DNA of 32,521 nucleotides from Oscillospiraceae bacterium (GTDB lineage Bacteria; Bacillota; Clostridia; Oscillospirales; Oscillospiraceae). This document shows, piece after piece, positions 1-8,106 of the stretch. Every line of letters begins with the position of its first letter. The stretch's first letter is position 1. Both the position numbers and the translations under genes were made by a program. The notes under the pieces are model-generated. The model did not search any database and was not told the origin of the DNA. It was given only the letters and a program-made list of their open reading frames with translations. The stretch is from assembly GCA_017501695.1 (NCBI GenBank), contig JAFVWL010000111.1, positions 1 through 32,521 on the forward strand. Direction: 5' to 3'.

Positions 1-142
1 TTCAAGAGGGGGCTGGCAAAAATCGGCTCTTCGGAACCGATTTTTGACTGGGGGAGTTCTTTTTTCTCCCCCCGGCCCTTCGGGCCACCCCCCTCATAAA
101 TGCGGGGGGCAAGGGGTGCGGTGCTGATATAAACTACAATTC
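1..142 (+). repeat. Partial MITE-like repeat, copy 1 (left end missing)
   Basis: This stretch is almost identical to 22381-22523 in the same orientation and to the reverse complement of 32379-32521. I see about three single-base differences from the 22381 copy. It ends in the terminal motif TAAACTACAATT at 131-142. It holds nested palindromes: an AAAAATCGG/CCGATTTTT hairpin, GGGGGAG/CTCCCCC and GGCCC-TTC-GGGCC. The left terminal repeat lies outside the window. No protein is credible here. Confidence 0.85.
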
Positions 143-155
143 ATCGAGCAGGCGT

Positions 156-180
156 GGGCGAAATATCGCCCTGTTTTTTT
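156..180 (+). terminator. Rho-independent terminator, plus strand
   Basis: A GGGCGA/TCGCCC stem with loop AATA is followed by TG and seven T residues. It would stop transcription coming from the left, either from a gene outside the window or from the adjacent repeat. No plus-strand gene lies upstream inside the window. Confidence 0.6.
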
Positions 181-199
181 CCTGGTATGGAAAAACAAA

Positions 200-226
200 C
201 GCCTCAAGCGCCTCAAACGCCTCAAA
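200..226. repeat. Three tandem 9-bp repeats
   Basis: The unit CGCCTCAAR occurs three times head to tail, with a G/A difference at the last base of the first copy. It sits between two terminators in non-coding DNA. It has no evident function and may vary in copy number by slippage. Confidence 0.7.
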
Positions 227-256
227 GGAGAAAAAACCTTCCCCAAAGGGGAAGGT
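227..256 (-). terminator. Rho-independent terminator of galM
   Basis: Read on the minus strand, a perfect 9-bp stem ACCTTCCCC/GGGGAAGGT with a 3-nt loop is followed directly by a run of T residues. It lies about 50 bp after the galM stop, in the right orientation to end that transcript. Confidence 0.8.
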
Positions 257-260
257 ATCT

Positions 261-297
261 GCGCCTGCGGCGCAAGGGAGGGGCAAGCCCCTCCCTT
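261..297. repeat. Short dispersed hairpin repeat, copy 1
   Basis: A 10-bp perfect stem (AAGGGAGGGG/CCCCTCCCTT, loop CAAG) is flanked by a GCGCCTGCGGCGC palindrome. Its reverse complement closely matches 27843-27875: the right stem arm and the CGCCGCAGGCGC tail are shared, while the left arm differs but stays complementary. It lies between the galM stop and the galM terminator. Confidence 0.6.
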
Positions 298-305
298 ACG
301 ATGAT

Positions 306-1328
306 TTACTTTACGTTGGCGAAGCGGTAGACCGTTTCGCTGTGGTATTTCTGTCCGGCCTTGACGAAGGGCTGGGGCCATTCGCTGTGGTGGACGGAAT
401 CGGGGCAGAATTGGGTCTCCAGGGCGATGCCGCTGCGGCGGCCATAATGCACCCCGTCCTTGCCCTGTTCATTGAGGAAATTGCCGGCATAGACCTGGAT
501 GCCGGGGCAGTCCGTGGAAATGCCCAGGGAACGGCCGGACACCGGGTCCGTCAGAATGGCACAGGGGGCACCCAGGACTTCGAAATTATGGTCGTAGCCC
601 TCCTGGAAGTGGAGGGGCTCGTAAGCCGCTTCGATGTCCCGGCCAATGGCCTTGGGGGTCCGGAAGTCCATGGGGCTGTCCGTCACAGGGCGGACCTCGC
701 CGGTGGGGATATTCTCCACGTCGTCGGGGTTGAAATACCGTCCGGGAATGATCAGCTCCTGATCCAGGGCCTTGTCCGTCCGCTCATGGCCCGCCAGGTT
801 GAAATAGCTGTGGTTGGTCATGTTGAACACCGTATCCTGGTCCGCCACGGCATCGTAGGTAACCGTCAGGGTCATGGGGGCATCCAGCGTATAGGTCACC
901 CGGATATCCGCCTTGCCGGGGAAGCCTTGGTCCCCCTGGGGGCTCAGAAGATAGAAGGTAACGGAGTTCTCCTTCACCCGCTCCGCCTTCCACAGCCGGC
1001 GGTGGAACACATCGGGACCGCTGTGGAGGTTGTTTTCGCCTTCATTGGGATGGATTCGGACCCGGGTATCGCCCATGACGAAGGACGCGCCCTTGACCCG
1101 GTTGGCGTTGCGGCCCACGGTGGCACCCAGGAAGGCGTCGCCGGTGCGGTAGCCGTTGCAGTCGTCATAGCCCAGGACCACGTCCGCCAGATTGCCCTCC
1201 CGGTCCGGGACCCACAGCCGCACCAGGGCGGCACCGTAGTCCGTGACCTGGGCTGTCAGGCCGCCGCCGGTGATGGTGTATACGCTTGTCTCCTGTCCGC
1301 TGGGAAGTGTGCCGAAATTCGCTTTCAT
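306..1328 (-). CDS. galM: Aldose 1-epimerase (mutarotase)
   Basis: This enzyme interconverts the alpha and beta anomers of galactose, glucose and related aldoses in the cytoplasm, feeding the Leloir pathway. The 340-aa product has family landmarks: GRNANRV near residue 72, NLHSGP near residue 100, the catalytic-histidine segment NMTNHSYFNLAG, and ALETQFCPDSVHH near the C-terminus with the catalytic glutamate. I chose the ATG at 1326-1328 because GAGAGGGGAT lies about 8 bases upstream and the fold begins there; a longer reading frame to 1409 would run through the promoter. The gene has its own promoter (1381-1409) and terminator (227-256), so it is probably monocistronic. No other galactose genes are in the window, so the physiological sugar is unknown. 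Confidence 0.95.
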   Translation of the reverse strand: MKANFGTLPSGQETSVYTITGGGLTAQVTDYGAALVRLWVPDREGNLADVVLGYDDCNGYRTGDAFLGATVGRNANRVKGASFVMGDTRVRIHPNEGENNLHSGPDVFHRRLWKAERVKENSVTFYLLSPQGDQGFPGKADIRVTYTLDAPMTLTVTYDAVADQDTVFNMTNHSYFNLAGHERTDKALDQELIIPGRYFNPDDVENIPTGEVRPVTDSPMDFRTPKAIGRDIEAAYEPLHFQEGYDHNFEVLGAPCAILTDPVSGRSLGISTDCPGIQVYAGNFLNEQGKDGVHYGRRSGIALETQFCPDSVHHSEWPQPFVKAGQKYHSETVYRFANVK

Positions 1329-1380
1329 AAGTAAGATCCCCTCTCGCATAATTTGGTTCGCCGTGTGTTTTCTTGTGTTT

Positions 1381-1409
1381 ATTATAAGGCAATTCTTCCC
1401 ATTTTTCAA
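1381..1409 (-). promoter_or_regulatory. Sigma-A type promoter of galM
   Basis: On the minus strand TTGAAA (1404-1409) is separated by 17 bp from TATAAT (1381-1386). This is near consensus and lies about 50 bp before the galM start. It begins right after the rsgA-operon terminator, so galM should be uncoupled from that operon. Confidence 0.8.
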
Positions 1410-1410
1410 T

Positions 1411-1448
1411 ACAAAACCGAAAAATGCACCGCCGGAATCCGGCGGTGC
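1411..1448 (-). terminator. Rho-independent terminator ending the cdaA-rsgA operon
   Basis: A perfect 10-bp GC-rich stem GCACCGCCGG/CCGGCGGTGC with a 3-nt loop is followed on the minus strand by ATTTTTCGGTTTTG. It lies 160 bp after the rsgA stop, beyond the REP-like element, so that element would be in the 3' untranslated region of the mRNA. Confidence 0.85.
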
Positions 1449-1467
1449 GCAGACTGTTGAAAAACCA

Positions 1468-1600
1468 CGTCATTCCGAGCCAGTGCTCACACTGGCGTGG
1501 GAATCCCGTGGATTTTCATACATTTATTGTTAAAAATCGTGCATTTTCCCATTAATTTACGGGATTGCCACACCAGCCTGCGGGCTGGTTCGCAATGACA
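1468..1600. repeat. REP-like paired-hairpin element, locus A
   Basis: Two inverted hairpin units flank an AT-rich spacer of about 55 bp. The left unit reads CATTCCGAG, then CCAGTG/CACTGG, then GGGAATCC. The right unit reads GGGATTGCC, then CCAGCC/GGCTGG, then CGCAATGAC. In the left unit both outer stem arms differ from the usual ATTGC/GCAAT form, giving ATTCC/GGAAT, so pairing is kept. It lies in the rsgA 3' untranslated region. Confidence 0.8.
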
Positions 1601-1609
1601 GGTTCTTTG

Positions 1610-2497
1610 TCAGCGAAGCTCCCATTCCTTGATTTGCGCGGCTTTTTCATAGAGCCGCAGGTAGGAGTCGTAGCGGGTGGGCTCGATATCCCCGGACTCC
1701 AGGGCGGCACGGACCGCGCAGCCCGGCTCCCGGCGGTGGGAGCAGTCGTGGAACTGGCACCGGCCCAGGTACTTCCCAAAATCCGGGAAGGCATACTGAA
1801 GATTTTCCTTCAGCAGGACCTCCATCTGGTCCGTATCGAAGGAGGAAAAGCCCGGCGTATCCGCCACATAGGTCTCCTCCCCCAGGCTGTACAGCTCCAC
1901 ATGGCGGGTGGTATGCCGGCCCCGGCCCAGCTTCTCGGATACCTCCCCCGTGGGCAGGGCCAGTTCCGGGCACAGCCGGTTCAGGATGCTGCTCTTGCCC
2001 ACGCCGGAGTTGCCTGTGAAGGCCGCCAGCTTGCCCCGGATCAGGTCCCGGAGGGCTTCCACGCCCTCCCCTGTCTCCGCGCTGGCCTGGACGCACCGGA
2101 ACCCCGCGTGGGTATAAATACGAACCAGATCCACAGCCGGGTCCAGGTCGCATTTATTGACGCAGAGGATCACCTCCACCTCCTGGTCGCCGGCAATGGC
2201 CGCCACCCGGTCAATGAGGAAGGGCTCCGTCACCGGATTCACATTGGCGGCAAAGACCACCAGGGCATCCATATTGGCCACGGCAGGCCGGACAAAGGAA
2301 TTCTTCCGGGGCAGGATCCGCTCCACCATGCCCTTGCCCCGCTCCACGGTGATCTCCACCAGGTCGCCGGTCAGGGGGGATTGGCCCCCCCGGCGCAGGA
2401 TTCCCCGGGCACGGCAGGAAACCGTGCCCTCCGGGGTCCGCACGTCATAAAAGCCGCTGATCGATCGGACGATTCGTCCGGTTTTTCGTTCATTCAT
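1610..2497 (-). CDS. rsgA: Ribosome small-subunit-dependent GTPase A
   Basis: RsgA (YloQ/YjeQ) is a circularly permuted GTPase that binds the 30S subunit and acts in its late maturation. The 295-aa protein starts with an OB-fold region. Its GTPase motifs come in permuted order: NKCD at 114-117 before the P-loop GNSGVGKSS at 162-170, then DTPGFSSFD. A C-terminal zinc-binding knuckle follows (CQFHDCSHRREPGC). The ATG at 2497 overlaps the end of prkC by 8 bp, implying translational coupling. In Bacillus subtilis the order prpC-prkC-yloQ is the same and is followed by rpe and thiN; neither follows here. The REP-like element and a terminator come next instead. Confidence 0.97.
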   Translation of the reverse strand: MNERKTGRIVRSISGFYDVRTPEGTVSCRARGILRRGGQSPLTGDLVEITVERGKGMVERILPRKNSFVRPAVANMDALVVFAANVNPVTEPFLIDRVAAIAGDQEVEVILCVNKCDLDPAVDLVRIYTHAGFRCVQASAETGEGVEALRDLIRGKLAAFTGNSGVGKSSILNRLCPELALPTGEVSEKLGRGRHTTRHVELYSLGEETYVADTPGFSSFDTDQMEVLLKENLQYAFPDFGKYLGRCQFHDCSHRREPGCAVRAALESGDIEPTRYDSYLRLYEKAAQIKEWELR

Positions 2498-4982
2498 TGG
2501 TTCTGAAATCCACCGTCAAATAATCGTAGAAAATTTCATCCACATAGATCTCGTAGGTCTGCAGGCCGAAGCCCTCCAGCTCCAGGGGGAAGGTGATCTG
2601 GTCGCAGGCATCCAAAACGATCACGACCTCGCCGTCCCCATCCCGCAGTTCAAAGCGGTAGGGTGTCACGGGGGCTGTCAGGGGATTGCCCATTTCATCC
2701 ACAAACAGACGGCTCAGATCGATGGTGACCTCCTTGATCGTCAGCTCCGGCAGGGCGGGGCCCCTGCTCACCGTCAGCTCGATGACCGTGGTCACGGGGA
2801 CCTCCGTATCCTTTTCCACGGACTGACCGATGACCGTCTCCGGTGCGGCGTCATCTTCCACATCCACCCGGTTCACCACGGTAAAGCCCAGGTCCAGCAG
2901 AAGCTTTTCCGCCTCGGCGAAGGTCATATCCAGCAGGTCCGGCATTTTCACCATCTTGGGGCCCTTGCTGACCTTCAGTTCAATGGGGGCGGTGATCTCG
3001 ATCATGGTGCCGTCCTCCACGGACTGCTCCAGCACGGTGCCCGCGGGCACGTTGCTCTCCACCTCCGTGGAATACACATCCAGGAAGCCCATATCCCGCA
3101 GCTGCTTTTCCGCGTCGGCGTAAAGCTTGCCCACCACATTGGGCATGACCTTCTGGGCCGGGCCCTTGCTGACGGTCAGGATGATGGGGGTGGTCACGTC
3201 GGTGCTCATATATTTCTCATGGGACTGCTCCAGCACCGTGCCCGCGGGCTCGTTGCTTTCCACTTCCTCCGGGGTCACGTCCATGAAGCCCGCGGCGTTC
3301 AGTTCCTTCAGGGCATCCTCATAGAGCTTGCCCACCACATTGGGCATCCGGGCGGTGATGATCTCCCGGCCCAGGCCCACCCAGATGGTGACGGTCTTGC
3401 CCTCCACGATCTCCTCGCCGTAGGCGGGATCCGTGCGGATGACCTTGCCCTTCATCTGGTCGGAGCTGTATTCCTCCCGGGTCAGGATCAGGTTCTCCGG
3501 GACCCCCTGGCCTATGAGCCAGTTTTTGGCGTTCTGCAGCTCCAGGCCCACCAGGTCCTCATCCATGAGCTTTTCCGGTCCCAGGCTTACCACCACCATG
3601 ATCTTGGTGCCTTCCACCACCATGGTTCCGGCCTCGATATGCTGGGACATGATTTTTCCTTCCTCGAACTCGTCACTTTTCTCCCGGGCCTGAAGGACGA
3701 TCTGCAAGCCCCGGTAACCGTTTTTGTCCAGAGAATCATAATCCTCGCCGATCAGGTAAGGCACCTCGAACAGGTCATCGGGCCGCGGGGCGAAGAAATC
3801 GCCGTTCAGGAAGACCCACAGGAAAATGCCGATGGCCAGGATCGCCACCAGGGAGCAGGCGATCACCGCGATGGTGGTCACCCGGTTGCGCTGCTCCTCT
3901 TCCTCCCGGCGGCGCCGGGCAGAGGATTGGCTGCGTTCCTGGGCCTGGCTCCGGCTGGCAGCGCGCTCCGTGGAGCGGCTGGGGGCACGGGTGCCGGGAT
4001 TGCGGCTGCCGGTGCGGTTTTCGGTCTTGCCCACCACACGTTCGGCAGTGGTTTTCTGGACCTGATGGCCGGGATTGGTCACCACCAGAGGGGTGGGCTG
4101 GATCCGGGTCACATCATCCAGGGCAGAAGCGTTGTAATCGAAAAGCATGGTGGGATCCTTGCGGAACTCATCCATGTCATACAGCATGGTGGTGGCGTTG
4201 TCATACCGGCCGGAGGGCTCATGGGCCATGGCCTTCATAATGATCTGCTCCAAGCCGCCGGGAATATGGGGATTCAGCGTAGAGGGCATTTTGGCGCCGC
4301 CGTTGATATGCTGGATGGCCACGGACACCGGAGATTCCCCGTCATAGGGAGGCCGTCCGGTGATCATCTCGTACATGACCACGCCCAGGGAATACAGGTC
4401 GCTGCGGCTGTCCACCCGGCCGCCCTTGGCCTGCTCCGGGGAAATGTAGTGGACGCTGCCCAGGGCTTCCTTGGTCAGGGTGTTGCTCTTGGTCATGACC
4501 CGGGCGATGCCGAAGTCAGCCACCTTCACGCTGCCGTTCTTCAGGACCATCACATTATGGGGCTTAATGTCCCGGTGGACGATGCCCCGGCTGTGGGCGT
4601 GTTCCAGGGCCTTGGCGATCTGGATGGCGAAGTGGAGGGTCTCCTTCCAATTGAGGACGCCCTTCTTCTCCATATACTGCTTCAGAGAAATGCCGTCGAT
4701 CAGCTCCATGACGATGTAATTGGCATCGCCGGTGCTGGACACGTCGTAAATGGAAACGATGTTGGGATGGCTGAGCATGGCAACGGCCTGGCTCTCCGCG
4801 TGGAACCGGCGGCGGAACTCTTCGTCCTGGGCATGCTCATCCTTGAGAATCTTAATGGCCACCAGGCGGTTGAGCCTGTGGCACCGGGCTTTATAAACAA
4901 CGGCCATGCCGCCGACACCGATGACTTCCTGAATTTCGTACCGGTTGTCCAGCAGGCGGCCTATGTATTTATCTTGATCCAT
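2490..4982 (-). CDS. prkC: PASTA-domain Ser/Thr protein kinase (PrkC/Stk1 family)
   Basis: This is a membrane-anchored eukaryotic-type kinase that senses peptidoglycan fragments or lipid II through extracellular PASTA repeats and phosphorylates cell-wall, division and translation proteins. Of its 830 residues, about 14-275 form the kinase domain: glycine loop GVGGMA (22-27), Lys44, HRDIKPHN with Asp138, DFG at 156-158, then GSVHYISPEQ. A basic, Ser/Arg-rich juxtamembrane linker follows, then one membrane helix (ACSLVAILAIGIFLWVFL, about 370-392). I count five PASTA-like repeats to about residue 745; the third and fourth are very alike, both starting with MPNVVGKLY. The last 80 or so residues, with many beta-prone stretches, match no PASTA pattern I know. 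An AAAGGAG site precedes the ATG. The cognate phosphatase lies 25 bp upstream. Confidence 0.97.
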   Translation of the reverse strand: MDQDKYIGRLLDNRYEIQEVIGVGGMAVVYKARCHRLNRLVAIKILKDEHAQDEEFRRRFHAESQAVAMLSHPNIVSIYDVSSTGDANYIVMELIDGISLKQYMEKKGVLNWKETLHFAIQIAKALEHAHSRGIVHRDIKPHNVMVLKNGSVKVADFGIARVMTKSNTLTKEALGSVHYISPEQAKGGRVDSRSDLYSLGVVMYEMITGRPPYDGESPVSVAIQHINGGAKMPSTLNPHIPGGLEQIIMKAMAHEPSGRYDNATTMLYDMDEFRKDPTMLFDYNASALDDVTRIQPTPLVVTNPGHQVQKTTAERVVGKTENRTGSRNPGTRAPSRSTERAASRSQAQERSQSSARRRREEEEQRNRVTTIAVIACSLVAILAIGIFLWVFLNGDFFAPRPDDLFEVPYLIGEDYDSLDKNGYRGLQIVLQAREKSDEFEEGKIMSQHIEAGTMVVEGTKIMVVVSLGPEKLMDEDLVGLELQNAKNWLIGQGVPENLILTREEYSSDQMKGKVIRTDPAYGEEIVEGKTVTIWVGLGREIITARMPNVVGKLYEDALKELNAAGFMDVTPEEVESNEPAGTVLEQSHEKYMSTDVTTPIILTVSKGPAQKVMPNVVGKLYADAEKQLRDMGFLDVYSTEVESNVPAGTVLEQSVEDGTMIEITAPIELKVSKGPKMVKMPDLLDMTFAEAEKLLLDLGFTVVNRVDVEDDAAPETVIGQSVEKDTEVPVTTVIELTVSRGPALPELTIKEVTIDLSRLFVDEMGNPLTAPVTPYRFELRDGDGEVVIVLDACDQITFPLELEGFGLQTYEIYVDEIFYDYLTVDFRTNE

Positions 4983-5007
4983 AACTGAAACTCCTTTCCG
5001 GGCCGGA

Positions 5008-5739
5008 CTAGACCGCGATCAAAACACTGGTAATGTTATCCGGTCCGCCCCGATTTTGGGCGATCTCCAGCAGCCGCTGGCAGCACTGCTGCTTGTTGAA
5101 CCCATGGACCACCTCGAAGAGGATCTCCTGGTCGTCCATCATATTGCTGAGTCCGTCGCTGCACAGCAGCAGGCAGTCTCCCCGGTCCACCTTGTGGTGG
5201 AACAGGTCGCAATCCACCACCGGCTCCGTGCCGATGGCCCGGGTGATCAGATTCTTGCCCGGGTAATGTCTGGCCATTTCGGGGGTCAGCTCTCCCCGCT
5301 CCACCATCATCTGGACCAGGCTGTGGTCCACGGTGAGCCGCTTGATACCGCCCCGGTCGCAGACATAGGCCCGGCTGTCGCCCACATTGACGACGGTCAC
5401 TTCCCGTCCCCGAACCAAGGCAGCCACCAGGGTGGTTCCCATGCCCGTGAATTCCTCAAACTGCATAGCCTGGTCATAAACCGTAAAATTGGCCAGCTTT
5501 ACGGCACTGCGGAGCATCTGGTCCGCCGCTTCCCAATCCATAGCGGGATTCCAGCTTCGCTTGACCTCCTGTACAAACACGTCGATGGCAAGGGTCGAAG
5601 CCACATTGCCGGATTTCGCACCGCCCATGCCGTCACACACGACACCCAGAACCGTATTCCGGTCCAAGGCCTCCATGTGGAAAGCGTCCTGGTTCTGGGT
5701 CCGGACACATCCGGGATCCGTCAATCCCCAGCATTGCAT
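5008..5739 (-). CDS. prpC: PP2C-family Ser/Thr phosphatase (Stp/PrpC)
   Basis: This cytoplasmic Mn/Mg-dependent phosphatase reverses phosphorylation by the adjacent PASTA kinase. The 243-aa protein has the standard PP2C metal-binding motifs: RTQNQDAF near residue 14, VCDGMGGAKSG near 34, NVGDSRAYV, LLLCSDGLSNMM and GGPDNITSVLIAV at the C-terminus. The length is typical for bacterial Stp. AAAGGAG lies about 11 bases before the ATG. The gene sits 21 bp after rlmN and 25 bp before prkC, so the pair should be co-transcribed, as in other Firmicutes. Confidence 0.97.
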   Translation of the reverse strand: MQCWGLTDPGCVRTQNQDAFHMEALDRNTVLGVVCDGMGGAKSGNVASTLAIDVFVQEVKRSWNPAMDWEAADQMLRSAVKLANFTVYDQAMQFEEFTGMGTTLVAALVRGREVTVVNVGDSRAYVCDRGGIKRLTVDHSLVQMMVERGELTPEMARHYPGKNLITRAIGTEPVVDCDLFHHKVDRGDCLLLCSDGLSNMMDDQEILFEVVHGFNKQQCCQRLLEIAQNRGGPDNITSVLIAV

Positions 5740-5760
5740 ATGGCGTCACGCTCCTTTCGA

Positions 5761-6795
5761 TTACTGTTGTTCCTTGGTGTACTTTCTCCTGAGCTGTCCG
5801 CAGGAGGCATCGATGTCTCCGCCCAGGGTCCGGCGCACCGTGGCGGTGACACCGCCGTCTTCCAGGATCTTCTGGAACCGGGCCACCGCCGCCCGGCTGG
5901 AGGGCTTCAGGGGGCTTTCCTCCACATGATTCAGGGGGATCAGATTCACATGGGCCCCCAGGCCCTTGAACCGCCCCAGCAATTCCTGGGCATCCTGTTC
6001 CCGGTCGTTGACCCCGTCGATCATGGCGTACTCAAAATGGAGCCGCCGGGAGGTTGCTTCGTAATACCGGCGGCAGGCCGCCAGCAGCACGTCAATGGGA
6101 TAGGCCCTGTTCACCGGCATGATCTTGTTCCGGATCTCATCATTGGGCCCGTGGAGGGAGATGGCCAGGGAGATTTGCAGCTTCCGCTTGGCCAGCTCGT
6201 CGATTTTCGGCACCAGGCCGCAGGTGCTCAGGCTGATGTGCCGCATGGAAATGTTCATGCCCTCGGGGCTGTTCACCAGCTCCAGGAAGCGCATTACATT
6301 ATCAAAGTTGTCCAGGGGCTCTCCGATGCCCATGAGGACGATGTGGGACACCGGCAGGCCGGAATCCACCTGGGTGAAAAGAACCTGGTCCAGCATCTCC
6401 TGAGGCTCCAGGCGGCGGACCAGGCCGCCGATGGTGGAGGCACAGAAGGCACAGCCCATGGCGCAGCCCACCTCCGTGGAGATGCACACGGTATTGCCAT
6501 AGTGGTAGCGCATGAGCACCGTTTCCACGCAGTTGCCGTCGGCCAGCCGCCACAGGTACTTGATGGTGCCGTCCCTGGCGGATTCCTGGCGGCGGACTAC
6601 CTCCGGTGCCTGAATGGGATACCGCTCCGCCAGGGTATCCCGCAGGGATTTGGGCAGATTGGTCATCTCCTCATAGGACCGGACGCCCTTGTGGAGCCAG
6701 GTATAGACCTGCTTGGCCCGGAAACCAGGCTGGCCCATTTCCTTGAACAGGGCCAGCAGCTCCGGCAGGGTCTTGGCTTTCAGGTGTTCGTTCAT
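5761..6795 (-). CDS. rlmN: 23S rRNA A2503 / tRNA A37 C2-methyltransferase, radical SAM
   Basis: RlmN methylates C2 of adenosine 2503 in 23S rRNA, and A37 of some tRNAs in bacteria where this has been tested. The 344-aa protein has the radical-SAM cluster motif CAMGCAFC (Cys111, Cys115, Cys118). The C-terminal catalytic cysteine lies in DASCGQLRR. The SLHGPNDEIR and GVNDRE segments are typical of the family. The ATG overlaps the rsmB stop in an ATGA arrangement, so translation is coupled. Cfr, the antibiotic-resistance paralogue, is less likely: this copy sits in the conserved housekeeping cluster. Confidence 0.96.
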   Translation of the reverse strand: MNEHLKAKTLPELLALFKEMGQPGFRAKQVYTWLHKGVRSYEEMTNLPKSLRDTLAERYPIQAPEVVRRQESARDGTIKYLWRLADGNCVETVLMRYHYGNTVCISTEVGCAMGCAFCASTIGGLVRRLEPQEMLDQVLFTQVDSGLPVSHIVLMGIGEPLDNFDNVMRFLELVNSPEGMNISMRHISLSTCGLVPKIDELAKRKLQISLAISLHGPNDEIRNKIMPVNRAYPIDVLLAACRRYYEATSRRLHFEYAMIDGVNDREQDAQELLGRFKGLGAHVNLIPLNHVEESPLKPSSRAAVARFQKILEDGGVTATVRRTLGGDIDASCGQLRRKYTKEQQ

Positions 6796-8105
6796 ACCTT
6801 CCTCCGCAGACGGCAGATGAAGAAGCCGTCAGTGTCGAATTCTCCCGGCACCAGGGCCAGCATCCCGGAGTAATTCTTCGGGAAAACCGGCGGCAGGGGC
6901 AGGGGTTCCAATGCGTAGTCCGGCCGGGATGCCAGGAACGCTTCTACCACGCCCTCGTTTTCGGCCCGGACCAGGGTGCAGGTGGAATAGAGCAGGACCC
7001 CGCCGGGCCGCACATATTCCGCCTGATTTTGCAGTATTTTTAGCTGTAACGCAGGCAAGTCCCGCATTTCGGCAAGATTTTTATAGCGAATATCCGGCTT
7101 TTTCCGGATGATGCCCAGACCGGAGCAGGGCACGTCGGCAATCACCGCGTCCATCCGGCCCACCCATTGGCTGTTGGGCGCGGACGCGTCCCGGACCTGG
7201 GCGGTGATATTGGTCAGCCCCAGTCGGGCGGCGCCGCTTTGGATCAGGCGGATCTTGTGCTCATGGACATCGCAGGACTGAACGCTGCCCGTGCCCGCCA
7301 TAGAAATGGCGGCGGCGAAGCTCTTGCCGCCGGGGGCGGCGCAGCAATCCAGCACCCGGCTTTCCCGGGGGATCTGGGCGCACAGGACGCTGAGCTTGGC
7401 GGCGGCATCCTGGACATAGAACCGGCCCTCCCGGAAGGCGGGCAGCTTTTCCAGATCGCCGGTGCCGCTGATCACCAAACAGTTTTCCATCCAGCCGTGG
7501 GCCGTGACGGTAATGCCGGAAGCCTCCAGTTCCTGACGGAGCGCTTCCGCGGTGGTTTTCAGGGTGTTCACCTGGATCACCGTGTCCGGGGCGGCGTTGT
7601 TGGCTGCCAGCATGGGCTCCAGGCGGTCATTTCCCACATAGCCGCGCAGCAGGCGGATCAGCTCAGCGGGATGGCTGTACCGGTCCTCCAGGGATTTGGG
7701 CTGCTTCAAAGTCCCGGCGTTTCGCACCGCGGCACGGAGCACCGCGTTGACCAGGCCGGGGGCGAAGCGCTGCTTCCGGCAGTATTTCTTCGCCAGCTCC
7801 ACGGATTCATTCACCGCGGCGGAATCCGGGATCTTATCCAGCTCATAAAGCTGGTACAGCCCCAGATGCAGAATATCATGGATCACCGGATGCAGGTCCC
7901 GGAGCTTTCCGGTGAGCAATTGCTTCAGCCAGAAATCCAGCTTCATCCGGTTCTGCAGCACACCGTAGCACAGCCGTGCCGCCAGGCCCGCGTCCCGGCT
8001 GTCCAGCCGGTCCCGGACGATATAATCCTTCAAAACGCCGTTGGACCAGGCACCGCTTTTGCGGCAGGCGATCAGGGCGTTGAGGGCAGTTTCCCGGGCT
8101 CCCAT
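6792..8105 (-). CDS. rsmB: 16S rRNA m5C967 methyltransferase
   Basis: RsmB (Sun) methylates cytosine 967 of 16S rRNA. The protein is about 437 aa from the ATG at 8103-8105. Its N-terminal third is a NusB-like RNA-binding domain beginning ARETALNAL. The methyltransferase domain shows the SAM site VLDCCAAPGGKSF and the two catalytic cysteine motifs DVPCSGLGI and YSTCTL. The reading frame stays open 14 codons further upstream into fmt; I prefer the internal ATG because it lies 1 bp from the fmt stop and starts the conserved domain. It overlaps rlmN by 4 bp downstream. Confidence 0.95.
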   Translation of the reverse strand: MGARETALNALIACRKSGAWSNGVLKDYIVRDRLDSRDAGLAARLCYGVLQNRMKLDFWLKQLLTGKLRDLHPVIHDILHLGLYQLYELDKIPDSAAVNESVELAKKYCRKQRFAPGLVNAVLRAAVRNAGTLKQPKSLEDRYSHPAELIRLLRGYVGNDRLEPMLAANNAAPDTVIQVNTLKTTAEALRQELEASGITVTAHGWMENCLVISGTGDLEKLPAFREGRFYVQDAAAKLSVLCAQIPRESRVLDCCAAPGGKSFAAAISMAGTGSVQSCDVHEHKIRLIQSGAARLGLTNITAQVRDASAPNSQWVGRMDAVIADVPCSGLGIIRKKPDIRYKNLAEMRDLPALQLKILQNQAEYVRPGGVLLYSTCTLVRAENEGVVEAFLASRPDYALEPLPLPPVFPKNYSGMLALVPGEFDTDGFFICRLRRKV

Positions 8106-8106
8106 A

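Noticed and set aside
94-381. 95-aa minus-strand open frame at the left end
   Set aside because: It consists of repeat, terminator hairpins and tandem 9-mers and overlaps the end of galM in another frame.
3219-4988. 589-aa plus-strand open frame opposite prkC
   Set aside because: Shadow of the kinase gene; the His/Gly/Ala/Leu-rich translation lacks any recognisable motif.
5761-6795. rlmN as the resistance gene cfr
   Set aside because: It lies in the standard housekeeping cluster between rsmB and prpC and matches the RlmN pattern; nothing suggests a transferred resistance gene.
5056-6873. 605-aa plus-strand open frame opposite prpC and rlmN
   Set aside because: It spans two well-supported genes on the other strand and has the same biased shadow composition.
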